A DNA stretch of 64,000 nucleotides from UBA1672 sp050633645 (GTDB lineage Bacteria; Pseudomonadota; Alphaproteobacteria; Micavibrionales; Micavibrionaceae), in contig JBOEGX010000002.1 of NCBI GenBank assembly GCA_050633645.1, positions 824,368-888,367 on the forward strand, in the 5' to 3' direction. The notes under the pieces were generated by a model. That model made no database searches, was not told the DNA's origin, and saw nothing but the letters and a program-made list of their open reading frames with translations. Shown one piece after another: positions 27,858 through 36,204 of the stretch. Within the stretch, counting starts at the first letter, position 1. Each line of letters starts with the position of its first letter. The position numbers and the translations under genes are program-made.

Positions 27858-28698
27858 GCTTTTGAATGATAATTTGCGCCTTTTGCGCTTCGCCCAACAA
27901 GGTCTTTAATGGCGGAACATCCTGATCCCATTCAATGAGTGTCGGCGCGAGGCCGGTTTTTCGAATGGCATAATCATATAAATCCCAAACATCGTCGCAA
28001 ATGCGCCTGTTATGTGAATCGATAAGCAAACTATGCGCTCCGAATTTCTTTTCAATATGCCCCGCCAAATGCAACTCGCCTACAAAATTGACATCAATCG
28101 CATCAATATAGGAGCGCGGGTCAATGCCATGATTATGCCCTTGCACATAGATATTATTCACATCCAAAATCATGCCGCACCCCGTCGCCTTGCAAACGGC
28201 GTTCATGAATTCCGGTTCGCTCATATCATTATCTTTAAATGCAATATATGTGGATGGGTTCTCAACCAGAATACAACGCCCCAATGCTTCCTGCACTTGA
28301 TTGATATTGTTGCCCACTCGCCGAAGGCTTTCACAAGTATAGGGCAGGGGGAGTAAATCATTCAAATGCGCGTTGCCGCTTGCACTCCACGCAATGTGGT
28401 CGGACACCATAATCGGGTCATATCGATCAACCAATGCTTTAAGGCGCGCTAAATGCCCAATATCAACATTTTGATCCGCTCCAAGTGATAGCCCCACGGC
28501 ATGCATGCTCAATGGGTAATGAGCGGAAATTTTATCAAGGAAATATTTATGAGCGCCACCACAGAAATAATTCTCAGGATGAATTTCAAGCCACCCGATA
28601 TTGGGTTTTGTCTCTATAATCTCTTCATAATGCGAGCTACGCAGCCCAATCCCCACAGAATTCGCGGGGACTGGCAATATATTCTTGAGAAAAGCCAA
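27832..28698 (-). CDS. bufB: Bufferin-modifying multinuclear iron oxidase BufB (DUF692)
   Basis: A 288-residue DUF692/MNIO enzyme with a TIM-barrel fold. Related enzymes use two or three iron ions to oxidise cysteines of a RiPP precursor; BufB is reported to make thiooxazole-type groups on bufferins. Metal-binding segments are visible: SMHAVGLSLGAD (64-75), VSDHIAW (98-104), LVENPSTY (144-151), MILDVNNIY (176-184), ELHLAGH (208-214), IDSHN (226-230) and LIEWDQD (254-260). It lies 3 bp after the precursor gene bufA and overlaps bufC. The N-terminal GIGLRSSHYEEIIE is typical. The copper link is from literature on the family, not from this sequence. Confidence 0.92.
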   Translation of the reverse strand: MAFLKNILPVPANSVGIGLRSSHYEEIIETKPNIGWLEIHPENYFCGGAHKYFLDKISAHYPLSMHAVGLSLGADQNVDIGHLARLKALVDRYDPIMVSDHIAWSASGNAHLNDLLPLPYTCESLRRVGNNINQVQEALGRCILVENPSTYIAFKDNDMSEPEFMNAVCKATGCGMILDVNNIYVQGHNHGIDPRSYIDAIDVNFVGELHLAGHIEKKFGAHSLLIDSHNRRICDDVWDLYDYAIRKTGLAPTLIEWDQDVPPLKTLLGEAQKAQIIIQKHGELCATE

Positions 28699-28701
28699 AG
28701 C

Positions 28702-29007
28702 TTAATGCTCTTTTTTCTCTTCTGTGTGCTCTTCTGGCATAATCGGCTCCAAAGATCCACCAACCAGTTTTTCACACGTCCCCTTTGGTAAGGCGAGCCA
28801 CTCAACTCCACTGCCATCTTCCTTGGCTTGCGCCGCGCATCCGTGCTCTTTATCTGCTGAACCACAGGCATTCATGCCAGCCTTAACAACGCCGTAACAT
28901 TTTTCTTGTGTTTCATCCAACGCCATCGCATTCGCCGTAGCACCGCCGCCAAGCGCAGAAGCCGCAACAGCTCCCGCCAAAAGAGTATTTAATGTTTTTG
29001 TTTTCAT
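28702..29007 (-). CDS. bufA: Bufferin precursor peptide BufA (DUF2282)
   Basis: A 101-residue precursor with a Sec signal peptide (about residues 1-27, ending ATANA) and a small mature region with four cysteines at 37, 48, 57 and 78. The contexts EKCYGVVKAGMNACG, EHGCAAQ and LPKGTCEKLVGGSLEP match DUF2282 proteins, now known as bufferins: RiPPs that bind copper in the periplasm after cysteine modification. The C-terminal tail is His/Glu/Lys rich (HTEEKKEH) and may add metal ligands. It is the first gene of bufABC, 41 bases downstream of the tip of an ECF-type promoter motif. Confidence 0.9.
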   Translation of the reverse strand: MKTKTLNTLLAGAVAASALGGGATANAMALDETQEKCYGVVKAGMNACGSADKEHGCAAQAKEDGSGVEWLALPKGTCEKLVGGSLEPIMPEEHTEEKKEH

Positions 29008-29054
29008 CTTTAATAATCCTTATATTTTTGAAAAAAGAAAAATATGGTCATGAC

Positions 29055-29080
29055 TTCGCATGATTGATTGACTAAGTTAC
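29055..29080 (-). promoter_or_regulatory. ECF-type (SigF-like) promoter of bufABC
   Basis: Read on the minus strand, GTAACT (29080-29075) is followed by exactly 16 bases and then CGAA (29058-29055). From memory, Caulobacter SigF, the ECF factor that controls bufferin-type operons there, uses GTAACC-N16-CGAA, so only the last base of the -35 differs. The motif lies 48-73 bases before the bufA start. The divergent ribF start is at 29117, so promoters for both genes share this gap. Confidence 0.65.
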
Positions 29081-29116
29081 ATCCTTAGGAAATGAAAACA
29101 ATATAAAAGTAAAGCA

Positions 29117-30046
29117 ATGCAGTATTTCGAGGATTATAAAACCCTGCCGCAAAATGCCAAAGATGCGGTCATCGTCATCGGTAATTTTGATGGTGTGCAT
29201 TTGGGACATCAGGCATTGCTCACCCGCGCCCGTGATCTTGCCAATGCGCTTGGAAAATCGCTCGGCGTTCTGACATTCGAACCTCATCCTCGCCGCCTGT
29301 TTCACCCTGATGAATTACCAAACCGTATCACGCCTATGGCACTGAAGGCCGAAAGATTGGCGGCAAGTGGTGTTGATATCCTCTATGCGCTTCCCTTTAA
29401 CTGGGACTTCGCCAGTCAATCCGCAGCGGATTTCGTACAGCACATCCTTATTGATGGCCTAAATGCCGCGCATATTATCGTGGGGTTTGATTTTAAATTT
29501 GGACAACTCCGCCAAGGCACGCCCGATACAATAGAGGCAGCAGGCTTAGATGTTACTGTGGTTGATGAGGTGACAGGCAAGGCGGGCGAAGATTTATCAT
29601 CAAGCCGCGTGCGCCAACTCATCCGCCATGGAAAAATAGAAGAGGCCAACGCTGTTCTTGGCTGGGGTTGGGAGCTACGCGGCGAGGTTTTTAAAGGCGA
29701 CCAAAGGGGCAGGGAGCTCGGCTACCCCACTGCAAATATGAAATTAGAAGACCATATCCACCCCGCCTATGGCGTTTACGCATGTTTTGCCAGGTTAGAA
29801 GGCGAAAGCGATTGGGTGATGGGCGCAACCAATATCGGTATCCGCCCCATGTTCGAGGTGCCATTGGCGCAGGTCGAAACATTTATCTTCGATTTTAACC
29901 GTGAAATATATGGAAAAACTTTATGCGTGCGCCCCATCCAATATTTGCGCGGCGAGGCTAAGTTTAATTCCCTTGATGACTTGATTGTGCAAATGGAAAA
30001 AGATTGCGCGATATCCCGTAAAATACTTAATAAAATCAGTATGTAA
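29117..30046 (+). CDS. ribF: Bifunctional riboflavin kinase / FAD synthetase
   Basis: A 309-residue enzyme making FMN and FAD. The N-terminal FAD synthetase domain has GNFDGVHLGHQALL (nucleotidyltransferase HxGH motif), LTFEPHPRR, and the adenylyl-transfer segment VGFDFKFGQLRQGT, with SSSRVRQLI near residue 175. The C-terminal riboflavin kinase domain has GYPTANMKLEDHIHPAYGVYA and the catalytic Glu region ETFIFDFNREIYGK. It diverges from bufA with 109 bp between starts. ileS, which often follows ribF in bacteria, lies 1.6 kb downstream after two unrelated genes. Confidence 0.97.
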   Translation: MQYFEDYKTLPQNAKDAVIVIGNFDGVHLGHQALLTRARDLANALGKSLGVLTFEPHPRRLFHPDELPNRITPMALKAERLAASGVDILYALPFNWDFASQSAADFVQHILIDGLNAAHIIVGFDFKFGQLRQGTPDTIEAAGLDVTVVDEVTGKAGEDLSSSRVRQLIRHGKIEEANAVLGWGWELRGEVFKGDQRGRELGYPTANMKLEDHIHPAYGVYACFARLEGESDWVMGATNIGIRPMFEVPLAQVETFIFDFNREIYGKTLCVRPIQYLRGEAKFNSLDDLIVQMEKDCAISRKILNKISM

Positions 30047-30142
30047 GCTGTGCATACCTATCATGCGTATTTTTTTATACCATTTTCTATAAATATAAGG
30101 TAAAACCCCTTCAATTTTAATTTACGAAATAACGGATTTGTT

Positions 30143-30400
30143 ATGAAACAGCAGGGCGATAATTATTCTAGCATAAGTGCAGAATGGGGCGAGAACGGAA
30201 ATATTCAGGCAGGCGATATGATCGTTTCTCCGCAAGAGGTAATATCAAATGGAAAAAAAACCGAAGTGCTACATAATAATGTAGAGCAGCCCGCTCAACC
30301 TGGCTATGCAGATATAACCCAGCCTGTCGTGGTGGACACAAACCCACAACAATCCAACGAAGTACCAAAATCGCAACATCAAACCTTCCAAATGGGCTAG
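30143..30400 (+). CDS. Hypothetical small hydrophilic protein
   Basis: An 85-residue protein rich in Gln, Asn and Pro, with no signal peptide, membrane helix or cysteines. I do not recognise it. The composition suggests an unstructured protein. It sits alone between ribF (96 bp upstream) and the AEC transporter (75 bp downstream). A purine-rich sequence near the ATG is weak. It could be a real lineage-specific gene or a chance open frame. Confidence 0.4.
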   Translation: MKQQGDNYSSISAEWGENGNIQAGDMIVSPQEVISNGKKTEVLHNNVEQPAQPGYADITQPVVVDTNPQQSNEVPKSQHQTFQMG

Positions 30401-30475
30401 GATTTGCTTCTTGTCATGAGCAATAGAACCGTAGATACTTTTGCGATGTAAATCTCAAAATTATCGGTTATCGTA

Positions 30476-31396
30476 ATGGCAGTATTCTCATCCTTATTCT
30501 TAAACCTTCTGCCGTTATATGCGCTTATCGGCGCAGGTTTTATCGCGGGACGGTTTTTGCATGTAGACCGCGCAAGCCTTGGAACATTGGCAATGTATAT
30601 CTTTATGCCCGTTGTCATGTTTGGCTTCGTCGCAAATATGGATTTCAAACCCGCCTATATCGCGCTTCCCTTCATTTTATTCGGGATTAGCACTCTCGTC
30701 GCCTTATCCTTTTTGAAATTAGGCAAGCATATCTATGGCGACAGCCAAGCGAACTTAATGGCGATGTGTGCATCTATGGGAAATACGGGATATTTTGGGC
30801 TACCGCTTGTTTTGCTGTTTTTCTCCAAGGAGCTTGTCGCAATTTATATCTTTATGAATTTAGGCAGTTTAATTTTCGAGGCAACAATCGGCTACTATAT
30901 TGCCGCACGCGGAAATTTCGATGCGCGTACCAGTCTCAATAAAATTATAAAATTTCCAACAATTTACGCGATTGCGCTGGGCTTGTTTTGTAATCAATCT
31001 GGCATTGAAATGCCAGAAATATTCTGGACATATTGGGCACATTTTAAGGGCGCATATGTCGTGGTCGGAATGATGATTATCGGCGCGGCGCTCTCCAATC
31101 TTGATAAATTTGTTTTCGGTGTGCGGTTTGTCGCGCTCACCTTTGCTGGGAAATTCGTTGCTTTTCCTACGCTGGCATTTGCATTCGTGATGATTGACCG
31201 GTCTTTTTTAAACTGGTTCAACGATGATATCCATAATTTAATCATGATTGTATCAATCGTTCCATCAGGCGCAAATATCGCCGCTTTTGCTACAAAAATG
31301 AATTTAGAGCCTGAGAAAGCCGCCACCACGATATTGCTCGGGACGGTGTTCGCCCTTATTTATATTCCATTTATAATATGGCTTTTGGGAGTGTAG
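30476..31396 (+). CDS. AEC-family transporter
   Basis: A 306-residue inner-membrane carrier of the auxin-efflux-carrier (AEC/BART) family, with about ten helices in two five-helix halves. Family segments include LLPLYALIGAGFIAGRFL at the N-terminus, ASMGNTGYFGLPLVLLFFS around residues 97-115 (the crossover with Asn and Gly-Pro-type residues), and VPSGANIAAFATKM near 263-276. Bacterial relatives move malate, malonate or other organic acids; the substrate here is unknown. A strong intrinsic terminator follows about 145 bp later. Confidence 0.87.
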   Translation: MAVFSSLFLNLLPLYALIGAGFIAGRFLHVDRASLGTLAMYIFMPVVMFGFVANMDFKPAYIALPFILFGISTLVALSFLKLGKHIYGDSQANLMAMCASMGNTGYFGLPLVLLFFSKELVAIYIFMNLGSLIFEATIGYYIAARGNFDARTSLNKIIKFPTIYAIALGLFCNQSGIEMPEIFWTYWAHFKGAYVVVGMMIIGAALSNLDKFVFGVRFVALTFAGKFVAFPTLAFAFVMIDRSFLNWFNDDIHNLIMIVSIVPSGANIAAFATKMNLEPEKAATTILLGTVFALIYIPFIIWLLGV

Positions 31397-31540
31397 TTAC
31401 CATAATGTGACGCATGCATATTCGATATGCAATTTTTGCACTGGTAGGGTGCCCACTTTTGCACTACAACCCCTTCTTACATTTACACCCCTAATTATCA
31501 AAGAGACATATACCCTCTTATCTTTTGATAATTAACTCTA

Positions 31541-31588
31541 GCGAGAGCCCTCATCTCCCCCACATACTCGAGGCTCTCGCTTTTTTTT
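31541..31588 (+). terminator. Rho-independent terminator before ileS
   Basis: GCGAGAGCC (31541-31549) pairs perfectly with GGCTCTCGC (31572-31580) and is followed by eight T residues. An inner CTC/GAG pair extends the stem past a one-base bulge. It ends transcripts from the AEC gene and isolates ileS, which starts at 31668. Confidence 0.85.
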
Positions 31589-31667
31589 GCCTTCATTTTA
31601 TTGCTGGTCTTGATTATTGCGATAACACAAGCCATATATAGGGTCTTGAATATTTAAGGACACTATA

Positions 31668-34547
31668 ATGACCACAGATAATAGAGATCAAAAACCCGAT
31701 TACCGCGATACGGTATTCCTTCCCAAAACTGATTTTCCAATGCGCGGCGGCTTGCCAACCAAGGAGCCTGAAATTCTGGCGCGCTGGGATGAAATTGATC
31801 TGTATGAGAAAATGCGTGAAAAGGCGAAGGGTAAGGAAAAATTCATCCTGCATGACGGCCCACCTTATGCCAACGGCAATATCCATATGGGACATGCGGT
31901 TAATAAAGTCCTCAAAGACGTGGTTGTGAAATCTTATGGCATGATGGGCTTTGATGCGCCCTATGTTCCGGGATGGGATTGCCACGGCCTGCCGATTGAA
32001 TGGAAGATTGAAGAAAAATACCGTAACGCAGGAAAAGACAAGGATGACGTTCCTGTCCTCGAATTCCGCGAGGAATGCCGCGTATTCGCGCAAGAATGGG
32101 TGGATATCCAAATCAAACAATTCCAACGTTTGGGTGTCACAGGTGAATGGTCTAATCCATACCGCACAATGACCACCCGCGCCGAAGGGCTGATCTCTCG
32201 TGAGATTCATAAATTCGCAATGAATGGCGGTCTATATAAAGGACTGCGCCCTGTTATGTGGTCAACGGTTGAAAAAACCGCTCTGGCCGAGGCTGAGGTT
32301 GAATATCACGAACATAAATCCGTCACCATCTGGGTAATGTTTCACGTGAAACATAACGAGAACAAATTGCTCGATGATGCGAATATCGTTATCTGGACAA
32401 CCACCCCTTGGACGATTCCATCAAACCGCGCACTCGCATTTGGTGAAGGCATTGAATACGGCGTATACGAAGTAAAATCAGTGGCGGAAGGCGCAAATGT
32501 TGAGGTTGGTGTGAAGCTCGTTCTGGCAACCTCATTGGCGGATGATGTTATGAAACAGGCGAAAGTCGAAGAATTTGAACTGTTTGGAACATTAATGGGT
32601 TCAGAAATCGCAGGTACTGTTTGCACGCATCCATTGGCAAACAGCCATGATTATTACACCTATAATGTCCCCGCGCTTTGTGGTGATTTCGTCACGGATG
32701 ACGCGGGAACGGGCTTCGTCCATATCGCCGCCGGCCATGGTGAGGATGACTTTAACCTTATCCGCTCTGTCAACGCATCACGCTCTGAAAAAGATCAAAT
32801 CGAAATCACCGACAACGTCACCGATGACGGGAAATTCCGCCCGCATGTTGGTTTGTTCGCGGGTGAGGAAGTATACGACCAAAAAGGCAAGCTTGGCGGT
32901 GGAAATTTCTCTGTCCTGCGTGAACTTGCTGCGGCGGATAAATTGCTCGCCAAGGGTTCAATCAAACATGAATACCCACATTCTTGGCGCTCAAAAGCAC
33001 CCGTAATTTTCCGTACCACCCCGCAATGGTTTATCGCGATGGATGGGGAGGGGCAAATCCGCACCAAGGCATTGGCGGCAATCAAAGACACAAAATGGCA
33101 TCCCGCAAAGGGCGAGGCGCGCATCAATGCGATGATTGAAAAGCGCCCCGATTGGTGTATTTCACGCCAACGCACATGGGGCGTGCCGATTGCGCTGTTC
33201 CTGCATAAGGACACGGGCGAGGTTCTCATCGACGAAGCCGTATTCGAGGCCATCGACAAAGTATTCGAGGAAGAGGGCGCAGACGCATGGTACAAAGACG
33301 GCGTAGAAAAACGCTTTCTGGGCGATAAAGCCGACCAATATCAAAAGGTGAATGACATTGTTGATGTCTGGTTTGAATCGGGTTCAACCCATCAATTCGT
33401 GGTGGGCGATACAAAAACTTGGCCATGTTTTGAAGGTGTTGATCAAATCGACCTCTACCTCGAAGGCTCCGACCAACACCGCGGTTGGTTCCATTCATCT
33501 TTGCTCGAAAGTGTCGGAACACGCGGCGTTGCGCCGTATAAAAACGTGCTGACACATGGATTTGTGCTGGATGATAAGGGATACAAAATGTCCAAATCAT
33601 TGGGCAATGTCGTTGACCCGCTTAAGATGATGGATCAATACGGCGCGGATATTATCCGCCTGTGGGTGATGCTCTCCGATTATAATGAGGATATCCGCAT
33701 CGGTAAGGACACCCTGAAAAACACTGGCGACCTTTACCGCCGTTTGCGTAATACATTGCGCTTCTTGCTTGGTGCATTAGATGGTTTTACGGCGGAGGAA
33801 CGCGTTGATTTGAAAGATGAAAAGCTGCCCGAGCTAGAGCGTTACATGCTCCATAAAATCCATGAAATGGACGAGTTTGTGCGCGGTTGTATTAAGAATT
33901 ATGAATTCGGAAAACTGGCGAAGCGTTTACATGATTTCTGTAACGAAGATTTATCAGCCTTCTATTTCGACATCCGCAAAGACCGCCTCTATTGCGACCG
34001 CCCCGATATGTTCGAACGCAAAGCATGCCGCACCGTAATGGCAGAGATTTTCTCTCACCTCACCGCATGGCTCGCCCCGATTTTGAGCTTCACCACCGAA
34101 GAGGCATGGAGCCACCGCCCGCAAGGCGTGTTCGATGACGCCGCCAGTATCCATTTGCGCGAATTCCTAAAGGTGGATGATTCGTGGGAAAATGGCGTAT
34201 TGGCTGCGGATTGGTTTGAGATTAAAAAAATACGTAAGAGTGTTTTGGAAGCTATAGAGCCTAAGCGTAATTCCAAAGAACTTGGTTCATCTCTTGAGGC
34301 AAAACCAATTCTTTCGAAAGTAACGCAAGCACCGCTTTTGAAAAAACGCGATATGGCGGAGATATGTATTACGGCACCCATTGAATATAACGATGAAGTT
34401 TCCATAGGTATTGATATCAAAAAAGCCGAAGGCTCTAAATGCGAACGCTGTTGGAAAGTCCTCCCCGAAGTCACCGCCGAGAGCGGACATCTATGCAATC
34501 GCTGCGCCGATGCGGTAGATACAATCAAAAAGAGCGAAGCAGCGTAA
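31668..34547 (+). CDS. ileS: Isoleucyl-tRNA synthetase
   Basis: A 959-residue class I synthetase charging tRNA-Ile. The HIGH-type motif is in PYANGNIHMGHAVNK, the editing domain has TTPWTIPSNRALAFG and GHGEDDF, and the KMSKS loop reads YKMSKSLGNV. The C-terminus carries a zinc knuckle, CERCWKVLPE followed by CNRCADAV. Lengths and zinc site are those of the bacterial (mupirocin-sensitive type) IleRS. The coding region stands alone behind a terminator. lspA, often the next gene, is 5 kb away on the other strand. Confidence 0.98.
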   Translation: MTTDNRDQKPDYRDTVFLPKTDFPMRGGLPTKEPEILARWDEIDLYEKMREKAKGKEKFILHDGPPYANGNIHMGHAVNKVLKDVVVKSYGMMGFDAPYVPGWDCHGLPIEWKIEEKYRNAGKDKDDVPVLEFREECRVFAQEWVDIQIKQFQRLGVTGEWSNPYRTMTTRAEGLISREIHKFAMNGGLYKGLRPVMWSTVEKTALAEAEVEYHEHKSVTIWVMFHVKHNENKLLDDANIVIWTTTPWTIPSNRALAFGEGIEYGVYEVKSVAEGANVEVGVKLVLATSLADDVMKQAKVEEFELFGTLMGSEIAGTVCTHPLANSHDYYTYNVPALCGDFVTDDAGTGFVHIAAGHGEDDFNLIRSVNASRSEKDQIEITDNVTDDGKFRPHVGLFAGEEVYDQKGKLGGGNFSVLRELAAADKLLAKGSIKHEYPHSWRSKAPVIFRTTPQWFIAMDGEGQIRTKALAAIKDTKWHPAKGEARINAMIEKRPDWCISRQRTWGVPIALFLHKDTGEVLIDEAVFEAIDKVFEEEGADAWYKDGVEKRFLGDKADQYQKVNDIVDVWFESGSTHQFVVGDTKTWPCFEGVDQIDLYLEGSDQHRGWFHSSLLESVGTRGVAPYKNVLTHGFVLDDKGYKMSKSLGNVVDPLKMMDQYGADIIRLWVMLSDYNEDIRIGKDTLKNTGDLYRRLRNTLRFLLGALDGFTAEERVDLKDEKLPELERYMLHKIHEMDEFVRGCIKNYEFGKLAKRLHDFCNEDLSAFYFDIRKDRLYCDRPDMFERKACRTVMAEIFSHLTAWLAPILSFTTEEAWSHRPQGVFDDAASIHLREFLKVDDSWENGVLAADWFEIKKIRKSVLEAIEPKRNSKELGSSLEAKPILSKVTQAPLLKKRDMAEICITAPIEYNDEVSIGIDIKKAEGSKCERCWKVLPEVTAESGHLCNRCADAVDTIKKSEAA

Positions 34548-34564
34548 CGTAAGGAAAAGCCATC

Positions 34565-35263
34565 ATGGGAAAGATCAGAGACGAATATGAACAGAACGCT
34601 AATCAAGAAAAAAGCGATATAAAATCTGAAGCGCAGCAACGTAAAATAAAAGCGAAAATCCGCAAAGAACAAAACATCGCGGATGGGGATGCTTGCGAAG
34701 CGCAGCTACGTGATTTGATGTCAGAATTACGCCCGATGTATGATGAGGTAAGAAAAGATTGGCGCACCATGTTTTTGATGCCAAACCTTAGCCCGCTAAG
34801 CATTGAGCGGAGCAGTAAAACAGATACGCCGCGATTAATTTGTCGTTTTGGTATGCGTCTTGATAAAGAGTCTGGTGGAATAGATGAAAAGTCACGTGTT
34901 CGCACCGTAATCCAATATGATCAAAACGAGCAAAAATACAATTTGGAACATCATATCTGGCAACATCCACCAAGTGGTGGGCTTAACCCACAAAAACCGA
35001 GGACATGGCGCATAAGAAATGACCGCCGCCACAGTGCTGGCCTGTTTAATAAAAATGAGGCCGTCGAAAAAATTCGGGATGAGTTAAAAGAGGTATACGC
35101 ATCGCATAAACGTGAAATGCCCAAACGCCTTGGACTTGGTGCGCTGACCCTTGCTATCGCCTTCGGGTTATCACAATGCGGTAATGCAGATGCAGGAGAG
35201 CCTAATGTTGAAACACAAGAGAAAGCGGCGCATGTGGTTAATACATTAGAGAATGATTTATAA
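34565..35263 (+). CDS. Hypothetical protein with C-terminal membrane helix
   Basis: A 232-residue protein I do not recognise. Residues 1-60 are highly charged and likely coiled coil (Lys, Glu and Gln rich). The middle has a beta-rich region with RLICRFGMRLD and HHIWQHPPSGG. A single hydrophobic segment LGLGALTLAIAFGLSQCG (about 190-207) is followed by a short acidic tail. This looks like a tail-anchored protein. It starts 17 bp after ileS and may share its transcript. It ends 3 bp from the convergent esterase stop. Confidence 0.55.
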   Translation: MGKIRDEYEQNANQEKSDIKSEAQQRKIKAKIRKEQNIADGDACEAQLRDLMSELRPMYDEVRKDWRTMFLMPNLSPLSIERSSKTDTPRLICRFGMRLDKESGGIDEKSRVRTVIQYDQNEQKYNLEHHIWQHPPSGGLNPQKPRTWRIRNDRRHSAGLFNKNEAVEKIRDELKEVYASHKREMPKRLGLGALTLAIAFGLSQCGNADAGEPNVETQEKAAHVVNTLENDL

Positions 35264-35266
35264 GGC

Positions 35267-36157
35267 TTATTGTCCCCAAATCACGTTTAAAATCTCTTTT
35301 GAAATCGGGGACTCCGCATCAAACATCCCTTTTGCCATATCGCGGTGGCTGTTTCCCTTTATGACATGATATTCGCTCTTCGCACCTGACTGGATCAAGG
35401 CTTCGTGGAATAAGCGGGTTTGATCCGCCGCATCTGGGCGCCCTGCTGTTACGAATATCACAAAGCGTGGAGAGTCCTTCTCACTGCGCGCGTAAGTAAT
35501 CGGAGACGCCTCTTTTAATCCGTTCGGGTCAGTACCGAAGGCTTGGTCGATCATGGGCTGGACGAATATTTTGCCTTTTTGAATGGGGGTAAGGAAATCA
35601 AAGCTGGCGGTATCGTTTGGGATAACCGCCTTAAATATGGTTGGAGCGAGGCCATGCGCCGCCAGATATTTCGGGTCAGTGCCGATAAGGGCGGAAAGAT
35701 GTGCGCCTGCGGAATGTCCAGAAAGATAGGTTTTGTTTTTATCTCCACCATATTTACCAATATTATCGTAAATCCATTTTATTGCCTTTGCGCTGTCCTG
35801 CACATGAGCGGGGTGAACCACATCGGGAGAAAGGCGGTAATTGACAGCAACAAAAACAACGCCGTGATCGGCATAAAACTTCCCCATCGGGACATATTGT
35901 TTTTTATCCCCTTGCCGCCATCCGCCGCCATGAACAAAAATCAAAACGGGTTTGAGGGCTTTTGTACCGCGTGGCACGTAGACATCAAGTTTTTGAAGAT
36001 CATCAGAGCCATAGGCGATATCCTTCTTGACAATAGTGCTTGCCCATTGATTTCCTTTATCTTTATCACCCCATGCTTGCACACTAATCGGCGTAAAAAT
36101 AAATACTAAAAATAATATATATTGGATGCTTTTGGAAATCATGGATACTACCTTCAT
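35267..36157 (-). CDS. Exported alpha/beta-hydrolase (carboxylesterase-like)
   Basis: A 296-residue secreted esterase/lipase of the alpha/beta-hydrolase_3/BD-FAE group. A signal peptide covers about residues 1-28 (ending SVQA). The oxyanion-hole motif is FVHGGGWRQGDK, the nucleophile elbow is LSGHSAGAHLSA (Ser in GHSAG), and the catalytic His is in GNSHRDMA. DVYVPRG before the HGGG motif is typical. The natural ester is unknown. The gene is 47 bp downstream of the MshEN-protease gene on the same strand, so the two may be co-transcribed. Confidence 0.85.
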   Translation of the reverse strand: MKVVSMISKSIQYILFLVFIFTPISVQAWGDKDKGNQWASTIVKKDIAYGSDDLQKLDVYVPRGTKALKPVLIFVHGGGWRQGDKKQYVPMGKFYADHGVVFVAVNYRLSPDVVHPAHVQDSAKAIKWIYDNIGKYGGDKNKTYLSGHSAGAHLSALIGTDPKYLAAHGLAPTIFKAVIPNDTASFDFLTPIQKGKIFVQPMIDQAFGTDPNGLKEASPITYARSEKDSPRFVIFVTAGRPDAADQTRLFHEALIQSGAKSEYHVIKGNSHRDMAKGMFDAESPISKEILNVIWGQ

Positions 36158-36204
36158 ATTTGTTATAGAAGGTAATACGCAACAATAAAGAAAATCCTTT
36201 TAAA

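Noticed and set aside
31414..31494. A 26-codon open frame before ileS that might be an attenuation leader peptide
   Set aside because: Only two of its codons are for isoleucine, no ribosome site precedes it, and the following terminator is better explained as the end of the AEC gene.
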